A stretch of 64,000 nucleotides of DNA from Bdellovibrio sp. ZAP7 (GTDB taxonomy: Bacteria > Bdellovibrionota > Bdellovibrionia > Bdellovibrionales > Bdellovibrionaceae). The translations under genes and the position numbers were made by a program. Where the stretch lies: NCBI RefSeq assembly GCF_006874645.1, contig NZ_CP030082.1, positions 186,001 through 250,000 on the forward strand, written 5' to 3'. The notes under the pieces are model-generated. The model was not told the DNA's origin. It was given only the letters and a program-made list of their open reading frames with translations, and did not search any database. Positions 55,290-63,245 of the stretch are shown piece after piece; the first letter of the stretch is position 1; every line of letters starts with the position of its first letter.

Positions 55290-55895
55290 TTACGTTTCGA
55301 CTTTGCTTCTTTTTAGGATTGCTTGCACAGATGACCTACTAACTACGCCAAGTTCTTTTGCGATTACACGGATCGACATACCTTGTTTTGCTAGCTCAAG
55401 AACTTTGGAAGTCAGTTCGGGGGTACATTTGACGGGTCTACCTAGTTTGGTTCCCTTAGCCTTTGCCACGGCAAGAGCATTCTTCGTTCTCGATGCGATC
55501 AGAGCCTGTTCGTATTGCCCGAGAGCAGCAAACAAAGTTAACGTAAATTCAGACTGCGGGTCTTTCCCGAAGAGATTGAGATTCTCCCTGAGGATTACGA
55601 CTCCTTTGCCATACCTTCTTAAGTCATCAACGACTTTAATCAAGTGGCTTACGCTTCGCCCGAGTCGGTCGATGGAGTATACAAGCAATACGTCTGCTTC
55701 TGACTTTTTCAGTTTGTCTAAAGCCTTGTTCAGCTCTGGCCTGTCCGCCTTGGTGCCGGAAGCATAATCAACAAGCTCGTCCACCACCTCAAACCCCAAA
55801 TGCTCAGCATGTTTGAGTAGAGGGGTAATTTGGTTCTGAGGGTTCAGATCCAGAACTGATACACGCGCATAGATAATTGCTCTCTTCGTATCCAT
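55290..55895 (-). CDS. Serine recombinase (resolvase/invertase type)
   Basis: 201 residues. The catalytic domain starts RAIIYARVSVLD with nucleophile S13, and YSIDRLGRSVSHLIKVVDDL contains the conserved Arg-rich active-site block. A long helix (ALIASRTKNALAVAKAKG) leads to a C-terminal HTH (MSIRVIAKELGVVSRSSVQAIL). Size and layout match Tn3-type resolvases or Hin-type invertases. It could resolve dimers of a replicating form of the element. It is divergent from a small RHH-like gene. Confidence 0.9.
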   Translation of the reverse strand: MDTKRAIIYARVSVLDLNPQNQITPLLKHAEHLGFEVVDELVDYASGTKADRPELNKALDKLKKSEADVLLVYSIDRLGRSVSHLIKVVDDLRRYGKGVVILRENLNLFGKDPQSEFTLTLFAALGQYEQALIASRTKNALAVAKAKGTKLGRPVKCTPELTSKVLELAKQGMSIRVIAKELGVVSRSSVQAILKRSKVET

Positions 55896-55978
55896 AAAAA
55901 AATCATATCACACGTTGCATTATTAAATAATATTTTATAATATTGTGTAATATATTGAGACGGAAAGGTTAGGTATCT
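55896..55978. promoter_or_regulatory. AT-rich divergent region, candidate res/operator site
   Basis: The 83-nt spacer between the resolvase and RHH-like genes is unusually AT-rich. It has dyads such as AATATTTTATAATATT and further AATAT repeats. Resolvases usually bind a res site next to their gene, and RHH proteins bind operators of this kind. The assignment is inference. Confidence 0.4.
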
Positions 55979-56185
55979 ATGTCTTTCAACTACGTAAAAC
56001 CTCGCAAGCGGCACTTCAGTGGAGCAAAAAAGAATGTATCAGTTGGGCTTCCGTCTGAAATGATTGAATTTTACAAAGCATTGGCAGAGCAGAGTGGTTT
56101 AACTTTCACCGACGTGATCACTGATATTTTAGATCAGGTCGGCGAGCAGATGCGAACTCAGGACAAGAGCAAAAGAGCTAGGTAG
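55979..56185 (+). CDS. Small ribbon-helix-helix-like protein
   Basis: 68 residues. KKNVSVGLPSEMIEFYKALAEQSGLTFTDVITDILDQVGEQM has the strand-helix-helix pattern of RHH/CopG-type DNA-binding proteins, with a basic head and tail. GGAAAGG lies upstream of the ATG. No toxin gene adjoins it, so a lone regulator or partition-type role fits better than antitoxin. It is the last gene before the tRNA. Confidence 0.6.
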   Translation: MSFNYVKPRKRHFSGAKKNVSVGLPSEMIEFYKALAEQSGLTFTDVITDILDQVGEQMRTQDKSKRAR

Positions 56186-56225
56186 TTGTAGTCAACGATC
56201 ACAATGACTACGGCTTTGACTACAC
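56186..56225. promoter_or_regulatory. Right arm-type motif cluster
   Basis: TTGTAGTCA (56186-56194, inverted), TGACTACGG (56205-56213) and TGACTACAC (56217-56225) match the left-end pair at 46937-46955. Three copies within 40 bp, 142 bp from the tRNA core, is the spacing seen for integrase arm sites. Confidence 0.5.
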
Positions 56226-56366
56226 ACATGTATTTCTCAGGGAAACTTCAGGAAGCGCCTTGAAACAACAGTAGAAGTTCGACGTAGAAGCCTCATCTGG
56301 TTTAATTGATTGAAATTGTTTGTTATTTTTAAAATGCTACGTCCGTATGAACGTTCCTTGGGAAAA

Positions 56367-56443
56367 TGGTAGGGGGCGAGGGACTTGAACCCCCGATCCC
56401 AGTGTTATGAGCACCGTGCTTTAACCAACTAAGCTAGCCCCCC
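56367..56443 (-). tRNA. tRNA with CAT anticodon (Met elongator or Ile2)
   Basis: A 77-nt cloverleaf on the minus strand with encoded CCA. The acceptor stem GGGGGGC/GCCCCCT has a G1-U72 wobble pair. The D stem is GCTT/AAGC, the anticodon stem CGGTG/CACTG with loop CTCATAA, and the T stem GGGGG/CCCTC with TTCAAGT. The CAT anticodon fits elongator Met or Ile2 (lysidine). Positions 4-5 are G-C rather than the C-G pairs of E. coli Ile2, so I lean to Met. Its 3' end is the attachment site of the element. Confidence 0.9.
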
Positions 56444-56506
56444 ACTTAAAGAAATTTGAAACTATCAAACTCCGGGGGGATTGGCAAAAGCGCGGTGCAT
56501 TAGTGT

Positions 56507-56854
56507 CTAATGGGTGGGGCGATCCTCCTGATTGCTTGCTTCCGAGTGGAGCGGATGGGTTTCTACCTGTCCATGGGCACCGACAGTGCCGAGGATTATT
56601 TCGGGAGTGGTCATACCCACGTGGCTAAAGTGAGTTTTACGAAATTCGGCAGCCAAATGAATGGATTCACGAAGTCCGATTTCGTCACGAAAAACACAAA
56701 CTCCGACACCTTGACCATCAGGGGTGGTAATCCAGTTATAGGAAACGAATCCCTCCATTTGTTCCAGAAGAGGAATGAACATTTCTTGCAGCTTTCCATT
56801 GATCTCTGGAATATGTACGGGGCTGAAACGATAAGTGCGTACTGAAGCAAACAC
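56507..56854 (-). CDS. ABM-domain (antibiotic biosynthesis monooxygenase-like) protein
   Basis: 115 residues from GTG 56854, chosen because GGAGG stands 6 nt upstream; the ATG at 56896 has no site. The ferredoxin-like fold of the ABM family fits: FASVRTYRFSPVHIPEINGKLQEMFIPLLEQMEGFVSYNWI, then a second strand-helix unit (GVGVCVFRDEIGLRESIHLAAEF). Such small proteins act as cofactor-free oxygenases or have no known reaction. It is the first ordinary gene to the right of the tRNA. Confidence 0.7.
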   Translation of the reverse strand: MFASVRTYRFSPVHIPEINGKLQEMFIPLLEQMEGFVSYNWITTPDGQGVGVCVFRDEIGLRESIHLAAEFRKTHFSHVGMTTPEIILGTVGAHGQVETHPLHSEASNQEDRPTH

Positions 56855-57125
56855 TAGCCACCTCCAATCTTTAATTCCATTGTAAGCGGAAGCCATTGTG
56901 TAGATTCACGGCCAATGCTTGCTTAAAAACACATTCTGAAAACTACAAAACGCAAAAAAGTTGGGGAGCTAGTGTAAGGTGGGTCGTTGTTGTCGGATCG
57001 GTGGCTGCCAGCGCTACAGAATCCATCAATGAAGTCACAATCCAAGTCATAAGATATTTCATATCCAACCTCGACCGAGTCATAAATGCCGTTGACCTGA
57101 GCGGTCCAGTTTATAAACTAGAGGA

Positions 57126-57629
57126 ATGAAAAAACATCTAATGACGGCTTTATTTGCTGTGGTTTCTGGTTTCTTGCTTCAAGCATGTTCGCCTGCGGGC
57201 TCTTTGATTTCTCATCAAAGAGATGCGGACTTCTATAGCCAATTCGTAAATTCATCAGCTGATTGGCCACAAGCTGAAAACAAGATTGATGAACTTAAGG
57301 TGATGCAAACGGGTTCCGAGTATCCGATGCGCTATGTGTTCTTTGATAACGGGAAATTCTATTATCAGGTTGATAGATTGGGAACAGGCGAAGGCGTTTG
57401 GTCCATTCAAAAAGGCGCTTTGATTGCAACAGCTCAGCGTACAATTTTTGCGATGGAACTTGCGATTTCAGCAGCAAGCGACAAAGGTAACGAGACATTG
57501 GTGCGATTTTATGACCGTCACGGTTTAAATTCGATTAACATCAAGTTACGTGATCCACAGGTGATCAAGGCTCAAGGTAAAGTGCCGACCGAGCTCAGAA
57601 AATTCACTCGTTCAGAAAAGAACATTTAA
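57126..57629 (+). CDS. Hypothetical lipoprotein
   Basis: 167 residues with a lipobox (SGFLLQAC). A beta-rich domain follows with YPMRYVFFDNGKFYYQVDRLGTGEGVWSIQKGALIATA. GAGG lies just upstream of the ATG at short spacing. No family is recognised. It ends at a strong terminator that separates it from three convergent secreted-protein genes. The 271 nt upstream hold no other gene I can support. Confidence 0.7.
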   Translation: MKKHLMTALFAVVSGFLLQACSPAGSLISHQRDADFYSQFVNSSADWPQAENKIDELKVMQTGSEYPMRYVFFDNGKFYYQVDRLGTGEGVWSIQKGALIATAQRTIFAMELAISAASDKGNETLVRFYDRHGLNSINIKLRDPQVIKAQGKVPTELRKFTRSEKNI

Positions 57630-57630
57630 A

Positions 57631-57660
57631 AAAAAAGGGAGCTTTAAGCTCCCTTTTTTA
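57631..57660. terminator. Bidirectional terminator
   Basis: GGGAGCT (57637-57643) and AGCTCCC (57647-57653) pair around TTA, with A run on the left and T run on the right. It ends the lipoprotein transcript and faces the convergent secreted-protein genes. Confidence 0.8.
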
Positions 57661-57684
57661 ATTCCCAAATTGAAATTTAGAAAA

Positions 57685-58101
57685 CTATTTACAGCTATAG
57701 CTGACACTTTTTTGCAGATCGTATCCGCTTAAGAAACCTTTGCGAACAGAGTGATCCAGGATCAGCAAGCTTGCGTTTGGCCAAAATGTAGAAGTGACTT
57801 TGCTATCACCAGTTACGGTGCTGTATTTGGCGTGAAGGCCAACGATTTGAACTGTTTTAGTTGTTGCAGAGTTGATCACAACAGAGTCTTCAACAGTTTG
57901 GTAAAGATACTGGTTGTCAGAAACTTTGGCGACCACGAAGCAAACTGGTTTTGCGTCAGGTTGTTCAGGAGTGCATTCATAAGCGCTGATGGCTTCAGAA
58001 TTATTTGGAAGAGTTGTTGAAGCCACATCTGTGCAAGTTGCAGCGTTTGCAGTCGCGATCACCAGAACCAAAAGAACAAAGAAAATACTTACGGGTTTCA
58101 T
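57685..58101 (-). CDS. Secreted hypothetical protein
   Basis: 138 residues with a signal peptide (KPVSIFFVLLVLVIATANA). A cysteine-containing beta domain follows (CTDVASTTLP, YECTPEQPDAKPVCFVVAKV, ending SVSYSCK); four cysteines suggest two disulfides. No family is recognised. It lies 5 nt downstream of another small secreted protein gene of similar style, suggesting a family pair. Confidence 0.7.
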   Translation of the reverse strand: MKPVSIFFVLLVLVIATANAATCTDVASTTLPNNSEAISAYECTPEQPDAKPVCFVVAKVSDNQYLYQTVEDSVVINSATTKTVQIVGLHAKYSTVTGDSKVTSTFWPNASLLILDHSVRKGFLSGYDLQKSVSYSCK

Positions 58102-58106
58102 AAATC

Positions 58107-58415
58107 CTACTTAAGAGTTTCGCACTCTGTTTTAACGATATCGTACCAATTGTCTGAATTTTTCTTGAACACGGTGATGCATTTGAAAGTGGGAGCCACA
58201 CCTTTAACTTTGTAATTACCACGAGCCATCGTGATGATCGCTAGATCGTAACCAGCAACTTGTGTGAATTTTTGCTCCATGGAAAGGACGCTTTCATCAA
58301 TACCAAGTGTTTCAAGAACACTTTCAGTCGTCATGAATGAGATCTCTTTCATAGCTCCTGCAGAAGCGAAAGATGAGCTTAGGATAAGCGCGCCTGCGAT
58401 GAAAAATGCCTTCAT
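58107..58415 (-). CDS. Small secreted protein
   Basis: 102 residues from ATG 58415, with GGGAGG 6 nt upstream; the in-frame start at 58463 is unsupported. The signal peptide ends SSFASA. The body (VLSMEQKFTQVAGYDLAIITMARGNYKVKGVAPTFKCITVF) ends with two cysteines about 13 residues apart. No family is recognised. It heads a pair with the next secreted gene. Confidence 0.7.
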   Translation of the reverse strand: MKAFFIAGALILSSSFASAGAMKEISFMTTESVLETLGIDESVLSMEQKFTQVAGYDLAIITMARGNYKVKGVAPTFKCITVFKKNSDNWYDIVKTECETLK

Positions 58416-58506
58416 TAATACCTCCCGAAATGTGTGAGGGGTATTTACTGAATTTGCGGTCATTTGGGGAGCCTAGAGTGGCGAACCTGTCAATTTTACG
58501 CAGGAA

Positions 58507-58890
58507 TTAGAGATCTGTTACGCACACAAAACGATCATATGGAGGGTGCTCCGCCGGAACACTCGTCACTGGATCCACCAAAATCAGGTTAAAATGGCGC
58601 CCCTCTTGGGATAGGAAGGCCTTATATTCGTTAAAAGGAGAATCCACAGCGAATTTACCCTTACTGGTAGAGGAAATCTCCCTCCAGCCATAATCCATGG
58701 AATCGCTATATCCTGAGCTGGTTGTCAGGCGACTGCGAGAGGCTGATTTATCATGAAGTTCCACGGAATACCGGAAAAAGAAGCCTTGCTCATATGCACG
58801 CCCATGGCAGCGAAAGCTCATCTCTGTCGCTAAAGATGGAAGGGCTGATAAAGAAACGACCGCTGCAAGCAAAGTTGAAATGTACTTCAT
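58507..58890 (-). CDS. Secreted hypothetical protein
   Basis: 127 residues with a signal peptide (KYISTLLAAVVSLSALPSLA). A compact beta-rich domain follows, beginning MSFRCHGRAYEQGFFFRYSVELHD and ending DRFVCVTDL; the two cysteines may pair. No family is recognised. It stands between the secreted pair and the alcohol dehydrogenase gene, all on the minus strand but with its own spacing. Confidence 0.65.
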   Translation of the reverse strand: MKYISTLLAAVVSLSALPSLATEMSFRCHGRAYEQGFFFRYSVELHDKSASRSRLTTSSGYSDSMDYGWREISSTSKGKFAVDSPFNEYKAFLSQEGRHFNLILVDPVTSVPAEHPPYDRFVCVTDL

Positions 58891-58917
58891 TTCTTAAGCT
58901 TGGAGCGGTCTTAATAT

Positions 58918-59961
58918 CTAGGCAAGAGATTTCATATCGATCACGAAGCGATATTTAACGTCGCTTTTGATCATGCGTTCATAGGCGACGTTGATTTGCT
59001 GAATCGGAATCATCTCAATGTCGGAAACGATGTCGTGCTTGGCGCAGAAGTCCAACATCTCTTGAGTTTCCTGAATTCCACCAATCAAAGAACCGCCCAA
59101 TTTTCTGCGCCCCATGATCAATGCCCCAGCTGCCAATGTCGGGGGAGTCTCTGGTAAGCCCACCAGCACCATATTGCCGTCACGACGAAGTAAGCTTAAG
59201 TAAAGATTGTAATCGTGAGGAGCCGACACCGTATCCAAGATGAAATCAAAAGTTCCCATATGAGCACGCATTTGCGCCATGTCTTTAGAGATAATGACTT
59301 CGTGTGCACCTAGGCGTTTTGCATCTTCGACTTTCGAAGATGAAGTGGTGAACACCGTAACATTTGCGCCCATAGCATTTGCGAATTTTACACCCATATG
59401 ACCCAAACCACCTAAACCCACGATACCAACTTTTTGGCCTTTTGATATTTTCCAGTGACGAAGGGGTGAATAAGTAGTTATGCCTGCGCACAATAACGGA
59501 GCTGTTGCTGCCAAGCTTAAATTTTTGGGAATACTTAAACAAAATTCTTCGCGAGTAACAATGGAATTGGAATAACCACCGAAAGTGGGCGATCCATCTT
59601 TCTCTTTGCTGTTGTAAGTTCCAACAAAACCTCGTTCACAGAATTGTTCAAGACCTTCCTTGCACGAAGCGCAGTCTAAACATGAATCCACCATGCATCC
59701 AACGCCCGCTAAATCACCGACTTTGAATTTTTTGACTTTTGCACCGACGGCAATAACGTTGCCGACAATTTCGTGACCGGGAACCATGGGGAAACTTCCG
59801 CGCCCCCACTCGTCGCGTACCTGGTGAACATCAGAGTGGCAAACGCCGCAATAATGAATTTCAATGTGAACATCATTATCGCGAAGTTCGCGGCGCTCAA
59901 AACTGAACGGAGCCAGAGGTGCTTTTGCAGACGGCGCTGCATACGCTTTTGCTTTAATCAT
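58918..59961 (-). CDS. NADP-type zinc alcohol dehydrogenase (YahK/CAD-like)
   Basis: 347 residues. The catalytic zinc site has CGVCHSDVHQ and GHEIVG. The structural zinc site has CMVDSCLDCASCKEGLEQFC. The nucleotide fold has GLGGLGHMGVKFANAMG, and FTTSSSK after the second strand favours NADP. Members reduce broad aldehydes in the cytoplasm. The gene is monocistronic in appearance. AGGAGAA (minus strand) precedes the ATG. Confidence 0.92.
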   Translation of the reverse strand: MIKAKAYAAPSAKAPLAPFSFERRELRDNDVHIEIHYCGVCHSDVHQVRDEWGRGSFPMVPGHEIVGNVIAVGAKVKKFKVGDLAGVGCMVDSCLDCASCKEGLEQFCERGFVGTYNSKEKDGSPTFGGYSNSIVTREEFCLSIPKNLSLAATAPLLCAGITTYSPLRHWKISKGQKVGIVGLGGLGHMGVKFANAMGANVTVFTTSSSKVEDAKRLGAHEVIISKDMAQMRAHMGTFDFILDTVSAPHDYNLYLSLLRRDGNMVLVGLPETPPTLAAGALIMGRRKLGGSLIGGIQETQEMLDFCAKHDIVSDIEMIPIQQINVAYERMIKSDVKYRFVIDMKSLA

Positions 59962-60055
59962 GAAGATTCTCCTGATTGTGAGTTAAAGAAAATGATAGCG
60001 AAGTCGTGGAAAATGAACAGTGAAATTCCTGAAAGCCTGTGGCATACTACGGAGT

Positions 60056-60328
60056 ATGAAAATTCAGGTGAGTCACATTCTCGTTCAACATTCTTATGAA
60101 GCCGAAGATATTTTGCGCGCATTGAAAGATGGCAAAGACTTTGCCGAACTTGCACGCAAGTTTTCGAAATGCTCTTCTGCGGCAGAGGGTGGCAATTTAG
60201 GAGTGTTCTCAGAAGGAAGACTGGACCCGGATTTCGAAGAAACTGCGTTTTCTTTGAAAGTGGGCCAAACCACGACTAAACCAATTCGTACGCGATTTGG
60301 GTATCACATAATTCGCCGAACGGCATAG
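60056..60328 (+). CDS. ppiC: Parvulin-type peptidyl-prolyl isomerase (PpiC-like)
   Basis: 90 residues spanning just one rotamase domain: KIQVSHILVQH, LARKFSKCSSAAEGGNLGVFSEGRL, and TRFGYHIIRR. These are the family signatures of cytoplasmic PpiC. ATG 60056 fits E. coli PpiC in length. A GTG at 60020 would add a 12-residue extension. The start codon sits in the inverted repeat CATACT-ACGG-AGTATG (60043-60058), which could hide it from ribosomes. Confidence 0.88.
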   Translation: MKIQVSHILVQHSYEAEDILRALKDGKDFAELARKFSKCSSAAEGGNLGVFSEGRLDPDFEETAFSLKVGQTTTKPIRTRFGYHIIRRTA

Positions 60329-60482
60329 TTCTTACTCTAGTCACAAGCATCATTCATTTTTTTTCGTTCACATTGCAGACAGTTTTCGACAAATGACTGG
60401 TAAGCACTTTTACGAGTAATAAAAAATTAAATTTTAAATGTGAGCGGTCCGATGGGGAAATGCAACCACGGAGGATTTTGCA

Positions 60483-61760
60483 ATGTATGTACCTCGCTCA
60501 CTATATTCCCTCGGGATTTTCGCTCTGGCTCTGGCGTTGAATGCCTGTGGGCCAGGTAACAGCAATCTTGCATCAGTTGATGAAACTGGTGACGAAACAG
60601 CATCGATTGTCGACCCTGGCACTAGCAGCCCTGATAGTTCAGAATCGACAAACGCAGGATCGGGCAGTTCCACAGTTCAGCCCGCAACTTCGCAAAAGCT
60701 TTTATTGAACCAAGCGATGAGTGTTCGTTACGAAAGTAACAGCATTCTGGAAAATAAAGCTGAACTACCTGCCGGCACGCAGATCGAAGTTCCGCAAGAC
60801 TATCAGATGAAGAATCTGGATTATCGTGATTCCAACGGCAAGATCGTAAGATCCAGCACGGGATTCATTTATCCGATTAGAATCGTATCTGTGCCGACGG
60901 CTTCAGCTTCGCAGTTTCCACAAAGTAAAATCGATACTTTGAATAAAACATCGGGTGGACTTTTCATCTTTGCTTCGATCGTGGGAAATCTTCAGGGTGT
61001 AGAAGGCAATTTCGCAGTCATCACGCCGGCAGCGGCGGGTGCTGGGTTCCTGACAAATTATACAAGTTCGGGAAAGCCAAAGTTTAGCTATACGACGTCT
61101 TCGACAAAGCGTTTTCCGAAAATTAACAAAGGTGTTGACCCGGCTTCCCTAAATGCTGCTGATCGTGCGAAATGGACAGCGATTTATAATGAACTAAGAA
61201 AAGCCGTGAGTCGCACGACTGAAACTCCAAAATCCTATTTGATGATTGATTCCACGACCGCGAAACGAGCATCTTTGGATTATGAAAGCACTGGCAAGAT
61301 CGCCTTAAATGGTGCCTGGTCCATCGCGGTTCAACAAACAGCGGTTCGCCATGGGTTTTCAAATGTGCCCTGTGCCGAATTTCAGTCGGAACTTGTGCGA
61401 GAGGCCTATCAACGTGCGGGATATCGCGTGAGTGATGACTTCAATACGACCAAAGGAAATAAGTTGATCTGGTCCAGTACGGCAGCGGTTGTTAATTTTT
61501 CGATGGCTCTTTATAAAGCCGGTTGGATTGCTTGGGATGGAACAAAGTATAAGCCCATGACGGGGGCGATCTTAATGAATGGATCAGGTATTTCTCCGGG
61601 GCACACTTATATTTCTGGCAGTGATGACGGAATGATCATCGTTGATAATGGTGCACCCCAAGGCCGCGATTTAAGAAAAACATCCCAGTCGATCATCGAA
61701 ATGATGTTTCAAACGGGTGTGTTCTTCTTGCCTCCAGGAATCAATCCGCCAACTTGGTAG
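60483..61760 (+). CDS. Lipoprotein with possible NlpC/P60-like domain
   Basis: 425 residues with GGAGG before the ATG and a lipobox (ALALNAC). A Ser/Thr/Gly-rich linker (about 25-68) and an SH3-like strand region (about 70-130) follow. The C-terminal domain has C297 (NVPCAEFQSELVREAYQRAGY) and H374 (ISPGHTYISGSDDG), in the order expected for an NlpC/P60-type cysteine peptidase acting on murein peptides. The fold call is from motif order only. It overlaps the convergent transporter gene by 20 nt. Confidence 0.6.
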   Translation: MYVPRSLYSLGIFALALALNACGPGNSNLASVDETGDETASIVDPGTSSPDSSESTNAGSGSSTVQPATSQKLLLNQAMSVRYESNSILENKAELPAGTQIEVPQDYQMKNLDYRDSNGKIVRSSTGFIYPIRIVSVPTASASQFPQSKIDTLNKTSGGLFIFASIVGNLQGVEGNFAVITPAAAGAGFLTNYTSSGKPKFSYTTSSTKRFPKINKGVDPASLNAADRAKWTAIYNELRKAVSRTTETPKSYLMIDSTTAKRASLDYESTGKIALNGAWSIAVQQTAVRHGFSNVPCAEFQSELVREAYQRAGYRVSDDFNTTKGNKLIWSSTAAVVNFSMALYKAGWIAWDGTKYKPMTGAILMNGSGISPGHTYISGSDDGMIIVDNGAPQGRDLRKTSQSIIEMMFQTGVFFLPPGINPPTW

Positions 61761-62628
61761 TTTTTGGCGAATACAGCGTCAGAATATTTCCTAAAAGGCA
61801 AAGTGCGACTCCCGTGACGATATAGGGAGTCCACTTAAAGTCCTCATACATACTTGAAAGAGTCAGCGCGATGACCGGAGAAATGACTCCTGAATAGGCG
61901 GCTCTTTCAGCCCCAATTCTTCCTGCTAAAGACAAGTAAGCTCCAAAAGCAAAGACTGATCCGAATAATGAGAGATAAAGCAAAGAGCTCAGATATTTCG
62001 TGGTTAAAGGAATCGCAAAGCTATGTTGCAACACCACGCCGACTAGTAACGTAAAGGCGCTTCCATACAGCATACCCCAAGTGTTTGAAACCACGACCGG
62101 AACTGATTTCCGATAGGATTTCTGCGACAACATATTGCCCGCCGAAGCCGATAGGGTTGCGATCAGTCCAATGACCAAGCCCATGATGGTGCGCTCGTTG
62201 GCATGTAAACCTAAAATCTCATTGATAAAGATTAAAATGATTCCCGCTCCACCAAGCAGGGATCCCGCAATCACTTTAGGAGTAATGGGTTTTTTAAAGA
62301 ATAATCTCATGCCGATCATGTTGTATGGGACGATGACTGTAAAACAGATCGCAGCGATTCCTGAACTCACCATGGTTTCGGACCAATAAACCAGCATATA
62401 GTTCACTGAGAACATAAAAATACCCATAGTCATGAACGTCAAATGATCCGATTTACTGTAAGTCAGTTTCTTCTTAGTTAGCAGGCAGTAACTGAGTAGC
62501 AGAAATGCGCCTAAGGTGAAGCGCCAGAAAACGGAAGCAATAGGGGAAGCCGAATCCACCTGAAAAGTGATAACCAGCCAAGTAGAACCCCAGATAAGAG
62601 TGCATATTGCATATAGAAGGAAATTCAT
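61741..62628 (-). CDS. EamA/DMT-family transporter
   Basis: 295 residues with ten membrane segments in two EamA repeats, as in RhaT/YdcZ-like metabolite exporters. Typical openings are LIWGSTWLVITFQV and, at the start of the second repeat, GLVIGLIATLSASAGNMLSQ. The substrate cannot be read. It is divergent from the next secreted-protein gene and convergent with the lipoprotein gene. Confidence 0.88.
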   Translation of the reverse strand: MNFLLYAICTLIWGSTWLVITFQVDSASPIASVFWRFTLGAFLLLSYCLLTKKKLTYSKSDHLTFMTMGIFMFSVNYMLVYWSETMVSSGIAAICFTVIVPYNMIGMRLFFKKPITPKVIAGSLLGGAGIILIFINEILGLHANERTIMGLVIGLIATLSASAGNMLSQKSYRKSVPVVVSNTWGMLYGSAFTLLVGVVLQHSFAIPLTTKYLSSLLYLSLFGSVFAFGAYLSLAGRIGAERAAYSGVISPVIALTLSSMYEDFKWTPYIVTGVALCLLGNILTLYSPKTTKLAD

Positions 62629-62745
62629 GGAATCACAGTCGGTGAGGTCTCAGCTTAAGTCAAGAAATGGGACTTCCGGCCCCACCTTGTTGCGTATTCT
62701 TGCAACCATTAGTATTCTTCATATATTGGCAAAGGACGGTGGGTA

Positions 62746-63189
62746 GTGAGTAAATTTGTTTTTGCATTCGTCACATTAATGGCTTTGATCGCGTCAGCGG
62801 CTCCATTGAAAATGAAGACTGCTCCCTATAAAAAAGGCCCGGATTTTTATCGTGGCGTTGTGTATTTCCACTATGACATCAAAGGTAAAAAAGAGCGCGA
62901 ATCTTTGCACATCCAACAAGACATCATCCGAGTGAATGCCGAACCGGTGCAGAAAAAGAATTGGAAAAAAGGCGAGCCTGCGATGAAGGTTCTGTTGAAG
63001 CTTGAAAAATCCACGACAGCGAAGTGCACAGCTGGAAGTTATTCTTTAAGGGTGGCAAAGGGTGAGCAAAAAAGTCAGGTTGAAAAAGGCTGCGTGGGAA
63101 CTCCACGATTCAAACAGCTACAGCAATCTTTTGCGATATTAAAAGGACTGGTTCCTAAGCAGTACGATAAAAACTTAAATCCGATTTAG
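62746..63189 (+). CDS. Secreted basic hypothetical protein
   Basis: 147 residues from a GTG start. A signal peptide (KFVFAFVTLMALIASA) is followed by a lysine-rich strand-loop domain (PDFYRGVVYFHYDIKGKKERESLHIQQDIIRVN, then KVLLKLEKSTTAKCTAGSYSLRV) with two cysteines. No family is recognised. It ends at a terminator and does not share a promoter with its neighbours. Confidence 0.65.
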   Translation: MSKFVFAFVTLMALIASAAPLKMKTAPYKKGPDFYRGVVYFHYDIKGKKERESLHIQQDIIRVNAEPVQKKNWKKGEPAMKVLLKLEKSTTAKCTAGSYSLRVAKGEQKSQVEKGCVGTPRFKQLQQSFAILKGLVPKQYDKNLNPI

Positions 63190-63210
63190 TTAAATAGCTG
63201 AAAAAGAAAA

Positions 63211-63236
63211 AGCCCTGGTCTCCCAGGGCTTTTTTA
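63211..63236. terminator. Bidirectional terminator
   Basis: AGCCCTGG (63211-63218) and CCAGGGCT (63223-63230) pair around TCTC, with A run on the left and T run on the right. It ends the secreted-protein gene and lies close to the stop of the convergent GcvH-like gene. Confidence 0.85.
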
Positions 63237-63245
63237 TGACCGGGA

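Larger units (their letters stand above)
46586..56381. mobile_element. Integrative genetic element in tRNA-CAT
   Basis: The segment is bounded by 14-bp direct repeats of the tRNA 3' end. It carries a tyrosine integrase, excisionase-like HTH, Rep-like protein, serine recombinase, XRE repressor-like protein and several unassigned genes. TGACTACA-like motifs cluster at both termini. No capsid, portal or conjugation genes are recognised. It could therefore be a satellite, a mobilisable island or an integrated plasmid. The right edge is firm (tRNA); the left edge could instead be near 46880-46894, where a weaker repeat copy lies. Confidence 0.75.
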
